Shown here in pieces: positions 18,037-28,966 of a stretch of DNA of 64,000 nucleotides. Origin of the DNA: Marinobacter vulgaris (GTDB lineage: Bacteria; Pseudomonadota; Gammaproteobacteria; Pseudomonadales; Oleiphilaceae); assembly GCF_003344045.1 (NCBI RefSeq), contig NZ_QFWX01000005.1:186001-250000 (forward strand), read 5' to 3'. The translations under genes were made by a program, and so were the position numbers. Each line of letters starts with the position of its first letter. The first letter of the stretch is position 1. Below the pieces are notes generated by a model. It was not told the DNA's origin and searched no databases. It was given only the letters and a program-made list of their open reading frames with translations.

Positions 18037-20005
18037 CGTTTTTGTTATTTGCCGCCGCGGGTAACAGTATCCGGAATGCTGTCCCTCCACGTCCCGTGCG
18101 GCAATTAATGATGCCCTCCATGTCATCAATGAGTTGTTTGACTACGCTGAGGCCCAGGCCACTGTGGCCCTTGCCTTTGGTGGATTGAACCGGAGAAAAC
18201 AGGTTGTTGCGAACGTCGGCGGGAATTCCTTCTCCGCTATCCGCGATTTCCAGTTCAACCCAGGTTTTTCCGCCCTGCCAGACAGGGGCCAGCGTGCGGA
18301 TGGATACGTTGCCACCCTCGTGCAGGCTCTCTGCCGCGTTGCGGACCAGGTTGATGACTACTTGCCGGATAATGGCACCCGGTACAGATACACTGGTCGG
18401 TTCCTCGCAAAGAACCAGCGTCAACGACTTTTCGTCGCCGCTGAAAAGGCTGTCCTCCAGCAGGTCCCGCAGTATTCGCAGTTCGTCATTCAGCTTGCAC
18501 GTACCGGACAGCTCTGCTTTGCCATGGTCGGGGGCGCGGCTGATCTGCAACAGCAGATCTCCGGCCCGATCGAGCTCATCCCGGATCACGTCCAGCTCTT
18601 CCTGAACCTCGTCATCATCGAGCCGGTTTCTCAACTGATAGATATACTGCCGGATGATGGTCAGCGGATTGCTGACCTCATGTACCTGACGCCGGATGGC
18701 CTCCTGGGCCAATTCTGCCTCGATGCTGTCCTGACTGTTGTTGCTGTCAGCCAGCATGGCGGCAAGCGACAGTGACAGCTTTTCGCTGAACAGGAGTCCG
18801 ATCTCTTCGGTCTGCCTGGAATTCTCGCTATCCGTGCCCACGGCAAATACCCCGGCGCACTGGTCGTGACCGTTTACGGGTATGGCGACCATGGAAGGGG
18901 TTTTCAGAAGGGATAGTAGCTGCCGGTCCAGCACCGTTGGCGAACGGTTGTCGAGGCCGAGTACACCTCCGCTGGCGAATGCCTCGGTCAGTAAGCTGGA
19001 GGCGGGCCCGCTGGCAACAGTGAAATCGGGAACGTCGCCATTGCTTGCGGACAGCAGGACAAGACCATCACCGGCCTGGCCGAAATACAGTGCTGGCAGA
19101 CCGGTAATCAGCGTCAGGCTGTTCACGGTCGCGGCCAGGCACTCCTGGGCACTGCTCCTTATCGGGGCCAGTTCCAGCGCCTGGTTCGCCATGGCCTGTT
19201 TCAGTATCGTCTGCTTGAGCTTGTGGTTGGAGTGACTGGCATCGTATTCATCGGACAGGGGTATGCCCAGGGACTCGGCCACCCCGCCGACTTCCCGGTC
19301 AATGCGCCGATTGATTTCCCGTGTCAGTTCCTCGTTCAGTCCGAAAATGGTGCCGGCCGCGGCGATACCGGCCGCGTCTGACAGTGCCAGCCGCGTGGCC
19401 AGGCTGATCAGTTTGACCAGGTGGCCGGCATCGCGAATATCCGTTGGCATGGCCTGCTGGTATCGCATGGCGTCGGACGCCATGGCGCCGAGCCCCCACG
19501 AGCTGACCAGCTCAGCGGCAATGTCGGCCTGGTGGTCAAAATAATACTGGCGGATTTCCCCCGGCGGCGTCTTGAGGGCGATCAGCTCACCCACGTTATG
19601 AAGCATGCCCAGCATGAAAGCCTGGTCGGGTTCGGAGTAGCGCGTCAGCGTCGCCAGCGCCCGGGCGGTGAGCGCCGTGGTCAGGGAATGTCGCCAGAAA
19701 TCCCTGAGCTGTTGCCACTGGTCTGCGGCCAGCTCATACAATATCTGGCGAAGCGCGGCTGTGAGCACCAGGGTCTGGAAACGGCGTGTGCCCAGGCGGA
19801 GCAGGGCCTGGTCTATTGACCGAATTTCACCGACCGGCCCGTAAAGCGCCGAATTGGCAAGTGCCAGCACCCGTGACACCAGCGCCGTATCAGAGGAAAC
19901 AATGTCACTTATCCTGCGGTAGCTTGCGTCCTGATGACAGGCTTCCAGTGCCCTGAGGGTCACCTCCGGGAGGCTCGGTAACTGTATGTCAGGGGCAATC
20001 TGCAT
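18026..20005 (-). CDS. HDOD-GAF hybrid histidine kinase
   Basis: The 659-residue cytoplasmic protein has no transmembrane segment. An HDOD domain occupies about 10-270 (SLPEVTLRALEAC, the SDTALVSRVLALANSALYG segment, MLGMLHNVGELIAL). A GAF-like region follows at about 285-425. A HisKA segment has its phosphoacceptor His at residue 442 (VHEVSNPLTII). A HATPase domain carries N (NLVRNAAES), G1 (DSGEGIP) and G2 (GHSGLGLSVV) boxes. It heads a two-gene operon with the REC-PAS-GGDEF-EAL regulator. The kinase motifs look functional; the input signal is unknown. Confidence 0.9.
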   Translation of the reverse strand: MQIAPDIQLPSLPEVTLRALEACHQDASYRRISDIVSSDTALVSRVLALANSALYGPVGEIRSIDQALLRLGTRRFQTLVLTAALRQILYELAADQWQQLRDFWRHSLTTALTARALATLTRYSEPDQAFMLGMLHNVGELIALKTPPGEIRQYYFDHQADIAAELVSSWGLGAMASDAMRYQQAMPTDIRDAGHLVKLISLATRLALSDAAGIAAAGTIFGLNEELTREINRRIDREVGGVAESLGIPLSDEYDASHSNHKLKQTILKQAMANQALELAPIRSSAQECLAATVNSLTLITGLPALYFGQAGDGLVLLSASNGDVPDFTVASGPASSLLTEAFASGGVLGLDNRSPTVLDRQLLSLLKTPSMVAIPVNGHDQCAGVFAVGTDSENSRQTEEIGLLFSEKLSLSLAAMLADSNNSQDSIEAELAQEAIRRQVHEVSNPLTIIRQYIYQLRNRLDDDEVQEELDVIRDELDRAGDLLLQISRAPDHGKAELSGTCKLNDELRILRDLLEDSLFSGDEKSLTLVLCEEPTSVSVPGAIIRQVVINLVRNAAESLHEGGNVSIRTLAPVWQGGKTWVELEIADSGEGIPADVRNNLFSPVQSTKGKGHSGLGLSVVKQLIDDMEGIINCRTGRGGTAFRILLPAAANNKNDDE

Positions 20006-20152
20006 AAGCCTGCCTGTGTTCGATAGCTGATTAGTTGTCAGTTTCTGACAGTTTGTTCATGAAAAACATTGCGCCTGAGCATAGACAATAAGTTGCACTT
20101 GTTAAACAGTTGCTGTTCCTTTTTTAGACAGAGTATTACCCGCCTTTCGATG

Positions 20153-20171
20153 TGTGTAAACTTTTTACACA
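20153..20171. promoter_or_regulatory. Operator-like palindrome in divergent region
   Basis: An 8-bp perfect inverted repeat with a 3-nt spacer (TGTGTAAA ctt TTTACACA) lies in the 276-bp gap between the divergent HDOD kinase and the FlhG-like gene. Its size and symmetry suit a dimeric repressor or activator. The rest of the gap is A/T-rich and appears non-coding. Confidence 0.45.
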
Positions 20172-20281
20172 TAAAATGTGGCCGATCATCGCAAGTTTCG
20201 GCAATTGAATGTCGCGTTTTTGGCTACAGTTACCACACCGTCCGGGTTACACTTTAAACGCTTCACAAGTTTCCCGGAATT

Positions 20282-21643
20282 GTGCCAGTCAACGGATCAG
20301 ACAGCGCCTATCAAGAACTCATGACGGACTCCATCGCCAAGAAGCAACATCAAGCCCAACCCCGAACGCTGGCGATTACCGGTGGCAAGGGAGGTGTGGG
20401 CAAAACATCCGTTGCCCTGAACCTGTCCCTGACTCTTGCACGTGAGGGTTACAGGGTTTTGTTGCTGGACGGTGACACCGACCTTGCCAATGTCAGCATA
20501 ATGCTGGGTCGCTATCCGACACGGACCCTGGCTGATGTCATGGCCGGGGACTGCAGTCTTCGCGATATCGTTATGGAGGCAGAATGGGGGCTTCACATCA
20601 TCCCAGGTGCGTCCGGTGTCGAGCAGTGTGTGGAGATGCCGGCGGATGATAGCCTGCGGATACTCAAAGCTTTATCCCGGCTGGAGAAAGACTACGAGTA
20701 TGTGATTATTGATACCGCATCCGGATTACAGAAAACCGGCATGCACATGATCGCTGCGGCGGAGCTGGCCTGCGTGGTGGTTACGCCCGACCCGGCCTCA
20801 CTGACGGATGCCTTCTCGCTGGTAAAGTTACTGATTCGACGAGGTTATCGGCGGACCCCCAGCGTGGTGGTCAATATGGCGCAGGGCGCCAGTCAGGCCA
20901 GGTCTGTATTTCAGCGTCTGGACGGGGCCGCTCAACGCCACCTGGGGATACAGCTGCATTACCTGGGGGCTATCTGGCGGGATGAGACGCTGCGCCAGTC
21001 TGTACTGAACCAGCGCCCGGTAGCCCTGATGCCCGCGTCGGACCCCTCCTGTCGCCAGTTTCGCACCCTCTCGGACATGCTGAACGTGCGATTGCGTCAG
21101 CTTCCCGCCCGGAAGGCGGGGATTGCAGCTTACTGGCATCGGGTTTCGTCGACGCCTGCGGAACCTGCTGCTGCCACCCGGAGTAATGAGTCGGGTCCGC
21201 CACCGGCACCGGTTTCGGAATGTAAGCGACTGGTGGCGGATATCGACAGAGTGCTGGCGGGTAACGGCGATGAATCCTCGCTGCGTTATGAGGCGTTTCC
21301 CGCCCTGTTTGCACTCTTGGGGCGCACAATGGATGCCGACACCGTCGAAATCCTCAAGAGCGGCCTGGCCACTCTTGACTGGAACCGTCTGGGGAAGGCG
21401 CAGCGGGCACATCTGGCGACCCACCTTCAGCAGCTGGCCAGCCAGATTGATCCGGGCCCGGATCAGCGCGATGCTGGTTCAGGCAGCGCCCCGGCCGAAG
21501 ACGCCAGAAAACAGGTCCAACCCTATTATGATCGTGTCAGCTTCGGCGATCAGAGCCGCCTGGCGAAGGCGCTCAAGGAGCTGCCCTCCGATATTTCGCT
21601 GGACCAGTTGTTGCGGTCCCTGGCAGACAGGAACGGTTCCTGA
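20282..21643 (+). CDS. FlhG/MinD-like P-loop ATPase with C-terminal extension
   Basis: The 453-residue protein has a deviant Walker A (GGKGGVGKT, about residues 37-45), an A' motif LLLDGDTDLANVSIMLG, and a Walker B/switch VIIDTASGLQ. These are diagnostic of the MinD/FlhG branch. Residues 1 to about 290 form the ATPase. Residues 300-453 are a Pro/Ala-rich linker followed by helices, and match no family I know. FlhG proteins control flagellar number, but no flagellar genes are nearby; a role in placing another surface structure or signalling complex is possible. The GTG at 20282 is uncertain. An ATG at 20321 (MTDSIAKK) would shorten the N-terminus by 13 residues without touching the P-loop. Confidence 0.85.
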   Translation: MPVNGSDSAYQELMTDSIAKKQHQAQPRTLAITGGKGGVGKTSVALNLSLTLAREGYRVLLLDGDTDLANVSIMLGRYPTRTLADVMAGDCSLRDIVMEAEWGLHIIPGASGVEQCVEMPADDSLRILKALSRLEKDYEYVIIDTASGLQKTGMHMIAAAELACVVVTPDPASLTDAFSLVKLLIRRGYRRTPSVVVNMAQGASQARSVFQRLDGAAQRHLGIQLHYLGAIWRDETLRQSVLNQRPVALMPASDPSCRQFRTLSDMLNVRLRQLPARKAGIAAYWHRVSSTPAEPAAATRSNESGPPPAPVSECKRLVADIDRVLAGNGDESSLRYEAFPALFALLGRTMDADTVEILKSGLATLDWNRLGKAQRAHLATHLQQLASQIDPGPDQRDAGSGSAPAEDARKQVQPYYDRVSFGDQSRLAKALKELPSDISLDQLLRSLADRNGS

Positions 21644-21721
21644 CGGTTTTCGGTCTCCCTTTTTTTCCGGAAATCACCTTATTATATCGTCATTTTATTT
21701 ACGCCTTTTGTGGCGTAACTT

Positions 21722-21738
21722 CACGGTGTGTCACCGTG
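21722..21738. promoter_or_regulatory. Operator-like palindrome upstream of fatty acyl-CoA reductase
   Basis: A 7-bp perfect inverted repeat with a 3-nt spacer (CACGGTG tgt CACCGTG) lies 142 bp before the reductase start. No T-run follows, so it is not an intrinsic terminator. It could be a regulator site or an mRNA hairpin. No other feature was seen in the 236-bp gap. Confidence 0.4.
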
Positions 21739-21879
21739 CTGTAACGGTGCCTGTGGAAACATTGACCCAATATTCGGAATCGTGGCCCGCAAAATGCAAA
21801 GGTCAGGAATCTGTCATTCTTGAATTGGAAGCCGCTGCGCTTAACGGCTGCGCAGTGACCGAGAGAAGGAGTTCGCGCC

Positions 21880-23415
21880 ATGGCAAAGCAACAAAACACC
21901 GGAACCCCGGCGTCCGTTGTTGTGGAACAATTAAGGGGTAAACACGTGCTGATTACCGGTACCACCGGTTTTCTCGGCAAGGTGGTGCTGGAAAAACTGA
22001 TTCGTGCGGTACCCGACATCGGTGGCATTCATCTTCTGATCCGAGGCAACAAACGTTACCCGGATGCCCGCGAGCGCTTCCTCAATGAGATCGCCAGCTC
22101 GTCGGTATTCGCGCGTTTGCGCCATGAAGATAACGAAGCGTTCGAGCATTTTATCGAAGGCCGTGTTCACTGCATTACCGGTGAAGTCACGGAGCCACGT
22201 TTCGGCCTGTCACAGGACGGCTTCAAGGCACTTGCAGGCCGGGTGGATGCATTCATCAACTCCGCTGCCAGCGTCAACTTTCGCGAGGAGCTCGACAAGG
22301 CTCTCAAGATCAACACCCTTTGCCTGGAGAACACCGCCGCTCTGGCGCGGATGAACAAAGCGATGGCGGTCATCCAGGTTTCGACCTGTTATGTCAATGG
22401 CAAGAATTCAGGCCAAGTGACCGAGTCTGTTATCAAGCCGGCAGGCGAAGCCATTCCCCGCAGCACCGATGGTTACTACGAAATTGATGAGCTTGTGCAT
22501 CTGCTGCAGGACAAGATCGCCGATGTCCGGTCCCGGTATTCCGGTAAGCTGCTCGAGAAAAAACTGGTGGACCTGGGAATTCGCGAAGCCAATATCTACG
22601 GCTGGAGTGATACCTATACCTTTACCAAATGGCTTGGCGAACAGCTGCTGATGAAAGCATTGTCCGGCAGGTCGCTCACTATCGTGCGTCCGTCCATCAT
22701 CGAGAGTGCGCTGGAAGAGCCGTCACCAGGCTGGATTGAGGGCGTTAAGGTTGCCGACGCGATTATCCTGGCCTACGCCCGTGGAAAGGTGTCCCTGTTC
22801 CCGGGTAAGCGCAGTGGCATCATTGATGTCATTCCGGTGGATCTGGTTGCCAACAGCATCATTCTGTCACTGGCAGAAGCGATTGCCGAAACCGGCCAGC
22901 GCAGGATCTACCAGTGCTGCAGCGGCAGCTCCAACCCGGTTTCACTGGGCGGGTTTATCGATCATCTGATGGCGGAGGCGAAATCCAACTACGCGGATTA
23001 TGGCCAGCTGTTCTATCGCCAGCCCACCAGGCCCTTCATTGCCGTAAACCGCAAACTGTTTGATGTGGTGGTGGGCGGTATGAGGTTGCCCCTGTCCATT
23101 GCCGGGAAGGCGCTGAGGCTGGCAGGCCAGAACAGGGAGCTGAAAGTTCTGAAAAACCTGGATACTACCCGGTCGCTGGCCACCATCTTCGGATTCTATA
23201 CCGCGCCTGACTATATTTTCCGTAATGACCGGCTGCTGGCACTGGCGGCTCGCATGGGGGAGATGGACCGGGTCCTGTTCCCGGTGGATGCGCGCCGGAT
23301 TGACTGGGAACTATACCTGCGCAAGATTCACCTTGGCGGTCTCAATCGTTACGCGCTGAAAGAGCGCAAGCTCTACAGCCTTCGCGCTGCCCAGCCCCGC
23401 AAGAAAGCAGCTTGA
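21880..23415 (+). CDS. Alcohol-forming fatty acyl-CoA reductase (Marinobacter type)
   Basis: The enzyme reduces fatty acyl-CoA, via a bound aldehyde, to fatty alcohol using NADPH, supplying the alcohol for wax esters. The 511-residue protein begins with an extended-SDR Rossmann motif TGTTGFLG at residues 26-33. The NSAASVNFREELDKAL segment and the catalytic YTFTK (Tyr246, Lys250) follow, with a FAR_C-type C-terminal domain (SLATIFGFYTAPDYIFRND). By recall it is very close over its whole length to the characterised Marinobacter reductase of the same size. The GAGAAGGAG-type ribosome site before the ATG is strong. It stands alone, without an adjacent wax synthase. Confidence 0.93.
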   Translation: MAKQQNTGTPASVVVEQLRGKHVLITGTTGFLGKVVLEKLIRAVPDIGGIHLLIRGNKRYPDARERFLNEIASSSVFARLRHEDNEAFEHFIEGRVHCITGEVTEPRFGLSQDGFKALAGRVDAFINSAASVNFREELDKALKINTLCLENTAALARMNKAMAVIQVSTCYVNGKNSGQVTESVIKPAGEAIPRSTDGYYEIDELVHLLQDKIADVRSRYSGKLLEKKLVDLGIREANIYGWSDTYTFTKWLGEQLLMKALSGRSLTIVRPSIIESALEEPSPGWIEGVKVADAIILAYARGKVSLFPGKRSGIIDVIPVDLVANSIILSLAEAIAETGQRRIYQCCSGSSNPVSLGGFIDHLMAEAKSNYADYGQLFYRQPTRPFIAVNRKLFDVVVGGMRLPLSIAGKALRLAGQNRELKVLKNLDTTRSLATIFGFYTAPDYIFRNDRLLALAARMGEMDRVLFPVDARRIDWELYLRKIHLGGLNRYALKERKLYSLRAAQPRKKAA

Positions 23416-23700
23416 AACCCGAAGGATAGATAGTGGCCCTCTCCCCGGGGGCCCGCTTCACTTGTTGTTTCTGCCAGTGGGTCTATCCTTGTAAGGGCCG
23501 GCTTCAGAACAACAGGGTCACCCCTAGTAAAGTCGTCATTCTGACTAAAAGTGCTGGCGCATTAGGACGTTAGTCTAATTCATTGTTCACTGGCACGCAT
23601 GTTGAACTATGGGCATCCGTCTTCAGGGCTTTTTTGCCCGCACGCTCTATATTTCAAAACCGACAATGACAACAGACTCTGACAAATAAAGGGGAGCACA
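23416..23700. other. Intergenic region upstream of acs
   Basis: This 285-bp gap holds no gene. Near its start a GC-rich block (about 23440-23455) could fold weakly. A sigma-54-like element near 23591-23606 lacks the essential GC at -12. A GGGGAG ribosome site precedes acs. Confidence 0.6.
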
Positions 23701-25647
<1,947 letters not shown>

Positions 25648-25691
25648 GGCCTGCTTGCACTCAGGCTGTTTGGCTGTGAGGAATCTGTTGA

Positions 25692-26357
25692 ATGACACAA
25701 ACCATTATCGTCGCCGATGATCACCCGCTGTTTCGGGCAGCTCTGAAACAGGCGGTCAGTCAGGCGGTACCTGATGCCAAGACCGTAGAAGTGGACAGCA
25801 TCAAGGCACTGCAGGCGGCGGTGGAGTCGCACCCGGATGCGGATCTGGTGTTGCTGGATCTGAACATGCCGGGCGCACACGGTTTCTCGGGGCTCGTGTT
25901 TATGCGCGGGCAATACCCGGGATTGCCGGTAGTGGTGGTGTCAGGATCGGAGGAAATGCAGGTAATGCGCCGTTCGATCGACTACGGGGCGTCTGGCTTC
26001 ATTCCGAAGTCCGCCCCTTTGCCGACCATTACCGAGGCGATTCAGGCCGTTCTGGAAGGGGATGTCTGGCTGCCGGTGGGTGTGGCGGACAAGATCGAGC
26101 GGATGCATTCGGACATGACCGATTTCTCCGAAAAGCTGGCGTCGTTGACGCCGCAGCAGTTCCGGGTCCTGGGTATGTTGGCCGAGGGGCTTCTGAACAA
26201 ACAGATTGCGTATGATCTGGACGTATCGGAAGCAACCATAAAAGCGCATATCACGGCGGTTTTCCGGAAGTTGGGGGTCCGTAACCGGACCCAGGCGGTG
26301 ATCGCGATTCAGCAGATGGAGATTGATCCTTCGGATACATCGTTGTCCGGTAGCTGA
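25692..26357 (+). CDS. LuxR-family response regulator (ErdR/AgmR-like)
   Basis: The 221-residue two-domain regulator has a receiver with DD at the N-terminus and the acceptor Asp in LLDLNMPGAHG, then a LuxR-type helix-turn-helix (LTPQQFRVLGMLAEGLLNKQ region through ATIKAHITAVFRKLGV). The sequence style matches ErdR/AgmR regulators of ethanol and acetate metabolism in Pseudomonas. Its position 44 nt after acs supports control of acetate activation. No partner kinase is adjacent. Confidence 0.88.
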   Translation: MTQTIIVADDHPLFRAALKQAVSQAVPDAKTVEVDSIKALQAAVESHPDADLVLLDLNMPGAHGFSGLVFMRGQYPGLPVVVVSGSEEMQVMRRSIDYGASGFIPKSAPLPTITEAIQAVLEGDVWLPVGVADKIERMHSDMTDFSEKLASLTPQQFRVLGMLAEGLLNKQIAYDLDVSEATIKAHITAVFRKLGVRNRTQAVIAIQQMEIDPSDTSLSGS

Positions 26358-26381
26358 ATAGCCTGAAAATTATATCGATTT

Positions 26382-26417
26382 AAAAAGCGGAAACCTGTTG
26401 AGGGCTTCCGCTTTTTT
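26382..26417. terminator. Bidirectional intrinsic terminator
   Basis: An 11-bp stem (AAAAAGCGGAA / TTCCGCTTTTT) carries T-runs on both strands. It lies between the response regulator and the convergent dehydrogenase and can end transcription from both sides. Confidence 0.88.
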
Positions 26418-26495
26418 AATACATGAAAAGTCGGCTTTACCGGACTGGCCAGAGGCGTAATCCGGTAACTCCTCCAGATTCGCGCCCGCAAGTGT

Positions 26496-27476
26496 TCATT
26501 TGCTGGCGTACCCCAGCTTCTTGTCGACCAGGTTGAATAACTCCTCACCCTTGTGCCACCGGTCCAGGTTTTCCAGGAACTGGTCAGTGAGTGCCCTTTT
26601 CCAGCCAATGAAGTCCCCCGACATGTGCGCGGTCATAATGACGTTTTCCATGTCCCAGAGCGGGTGATCTGCCGGCAGGGGCTCTTGCTCGAATACATCC
26701 AGGGCGGCGCCGGCGATGTCGCCGTTATTCAGGGCGGTTATCAGGTCGTCGGTTTTTACCACCGGGCCGCGGCCGATGTTGATCAGGCGGGCGGAGGTGC
26801 GCATGGCCTTGAACGCCTGCTCGTTGAACAGCCCCTCGGTCTGGGGTGTCAGCGGAGCCGCGATGACCACGAAATCGGCCAGGCCCAGTTGTTCGGTCAG
26901 ATCGTCGTTGCCATGAACCGCGATGAAATCCGGGTCATCATGGCGTGGCTTGCGAGCAATGCCATGGGGTTTCAGGCCGGCGGCCTTGCAGAGCCGGGCG
27001 ATCTGGCCACCAATGGAGCCGGCCCCTACGATCAGCACCTGCTTGCCTTCGGCCCTTTCGGTATCCCGGTGCTGCCATTTGTGGTCTGCCTGCAGGCGCA
27101 GTGAACGGGGAAAATCCTTGGCGAACATCAGAATCGTGCACAGCACATATTCAGCAATAGTGCGGTCAAAAATCCCCCGGGCATTGGTCACTGTCACATC
27201 GCCCTCGATCAGGTCGGGGAACATCAGCGCATCAACGCCGGCGCTGGTGGCGTGAATCCACTTCAACTTGTCGGCCGAAGGCCATGCTGCCGCCAATGCG
27301 TCAGTCCTGAAATCCGTCACTATCATCACGTCGGTGCCCGGCAGGGTATCCCGCAGGGTGGGCTCATCGGAGGCAAAGCGAACCTCCGCCCGGGCACGCA
27401 GCGCGTCCATACCGGGAGGTTCTTTCTCTCCGGGTGCTGTCAGAACGGTCACAACCGGTTTGCTGTGTTGGGTCAT
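26496..27476 (-). CDS. D-2-hydroxyacid dehydrogenase
   Basis: This is an NAD(P)-dependent reductase/dehydrogenase of the GhrA/SerA-like family, 326 residues. The nucleotide loop VGAGSIGGQIARL lies near residues 150-163. Catalytic Arg (INIGRGPVV), Glu (FEQEPLP) and His (TAHMSGD) are all present. The substrate cannot be fixed from sequence; glyoxylate, hydroxypyruvate or another 2-keto acid is likely. It is divergent from an aminotransferase gene, which may act on related keto acids. Confidence 0.88.
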   Translation of the reverse strand: MTQHSKPVVTVLTAPGEKEPPGMDALRARAEVRFASDEPTLRDTLPGTDVMIVTDFRTDALAAAWPSADKLKWIHATSAGVDALMFPDLIEGDVTVTNARGIFDRTIAEYVLCTILMFAKDFPRSLRLQADHKWQHRDTERAEGKQVLIVGAGSIGGQIARLCKAAGLKPHGIARKPRHDDPDFIAVHGNDDLTEQLGLADFVVIAAPLTPQTEGLFNEQAFKAMRTSARLINIGRGPVVKTDDLITALNNGDIAGAALDVFEQEPLPADHPLWDMENVIMTAHMSGDFIGWKRALTDQFLENLDRWHKGEELFNLVDKKLGYASK

Positions 27477-27734
27477 CTGTCCTCCGCCAATGCAGTTTGT
27501 CCGCGTCCGGTCGCGGGAATCGACAGTCCGGATATCAGCCTTACAGTCTGGTATCTGACTATGAGCTGGTCAACCTGAGCCGTTATAGACTTATGGTCGT
27601 AGACCCTGTGGCAACAGTGCTGGCAGCCTTTCAGGCTACCCGTTGAATCTTTCTGTTTTATGTCTTGTACGGCCCCTGTTTACTGGCTAACCTGCAGGGG
27701 TATCTACTTTTTGCCCCGCTCCCAGGAGGTGTTT

Positions 27735-28961
27735 ATGGCAGAAGCCGCCAATAAAGAAACCGGCCAGACCAAACCGCGTAAAGTGAAGTACCGGAAGAAC
27801 AAGGCCAGCTGGAACCCTGCGATGCAGGCAGTTCCGGTGCCGGGCATTCGTCGCATGGTGAATATGGCGGCCACCATGAAGGATGTCATTCATCTTTCCA
27901 TTGGTCAGCCGGACTTGCCGACACCAAAGCATGTCATTGATGCCTATATCGATGCCCTGAATGCCGGGCAGACGGGTTACACCATGGATGCGGGCCTGCC
28001 GGAGTTGCTGGTGGCGTTGCGGGACTATTACGGCGCCCGCTACGATCGCAAGCTGACCCGGGATAACATCCTGGTTACCAGCGGTGCCACCGAGGCCATG
28101 TACCTGGCGATTTCGGCGACCTCCGCACCCGGGCGGCAGTTTATCGTGACGGATCCGTCCTTCCTGCTCTATGCACCGCTGATCCGCATGAACGGGGGTG
28201 AGGTGAAATTTGTCCCCACCCGCGCGGAAAATAACCATCAACTGGACCCCGATGAAGTCATCCGGGCCATGGGCTCGCGCACGTTTGCCCTGATTCTCAA
28301 CAACCCGAATAACCCCACCGGTGCCGTGTATCCTCGCAGTACCATCGAAACGATCCTTGAGGAGTGCGCGTACCGTGGAATCCAGGTTTACGCCGACGAA
28401 GTCTATGACCACCTGATTTTTGATGATGATGACTTCGCCAGCGTGCTGAACTGCTCGATGGACCTGGATAACATCATGTGCATCAGCAGTTTCTCGAAAA
28501 CCTACAGTATGGCCGGGCTGCGGGTAGGCTGGGTGATTTCGAGCCAGGCCGCTATCAAGTCTTTGCGCCGGCTTCACATGTTCACGACGTCGGTAGCCAA
28601 CACACCATCGCAGTTTGCTGGCGTGGCCGCCCTGACCGGCGACCAGCAGTGCGTCAGTAACATGGTGGACATCTACCGTGAACGTCGCGACAAGGTGGTG
28701 GAGCTGATTGACCAGACACCTTACATGACCGGGTACAAGCCCGGCGGTGCCTTCTTCGCGTTCCCGGATCTGCCGCCCCATGTGGATGGCTCAGACCTGG
28801 CACTGCGCATGCTCAAGGAAACCGGCGTCTGTCTGGTTCCCGGTGACGCGTTTGGTGAAGGGTGTACCAATGCCGTCCGGATCAGCTTCTCCACAACCTG
28901 TGAGAAGCTGGACGAAGCGTTCGACAGGATCATCCCCTGGATGGCCAAGCAGCAGTTCTGA
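27735..28961 (+). CDS. PLP-dependent class I/II aminotransferase
   Basis: The 408-residue fold-type I aminotransferase has LSIGQPDLPTP near residue 57, NNPNNPTGAVYP, and the PLP lysine K255 in SFSKTYSMAGLRVGW, with a C-terminal Arg region (AVRISFSTT). The start at 27735 has AGGAGGT 4-5 nt upstream; a longer reading frame begins at 27660 without a ribosome site. The N-terminus is unusually basic (KPRKVKYRKNK). Substrate unknown; aspartate/aromatic-type is likely. The 258-bp gap upstream carries no gene. Confidence 0.9.
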   Translation: MAEAANKETGQTKPRKVKYRKNKASWNPAMQAVPVPGIRRMVNMAATMKDVIHLSIGQPDLPTPKHVIDAYIDALNAGQTGYTMDAGLPELLVALRDYYGARYDRKLTRDNILVTSGATEAMYLAISATSAPGRQFIVTDPSFLLYAPLIRMNGGEVKFVPTRAENNHQLDPDEVIRAMGSRTFALILNNPNNPTGAVYPRSTIETILEECAYRGIQVYADEVYDHLIFDDDDFASVLNCSMDLDNIMCISSFSKTYSMAGLRVGWVISSQAAIKSLRRLHMFTTSVANTPSQFAGVAALTGDQQCVSNMVDIYRERRDKVVELIDQTPYMTGYKPGGAFFAFPDLPPHVDGSDLALRMLKETGVCLVPGDAFGEGCTNAVRISFSTTCEKLDEAFDRIIPWMAKQQF

Positions 28962-28966
28962 CGGCC

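Noticed and set aside
23591..23606. Sigma-54-like promoter before acs (TGGCAC-N5-TTGAA)
   Set aside because: The nearly invariant GC at -12 is replaced by GA, so function is doubtful.
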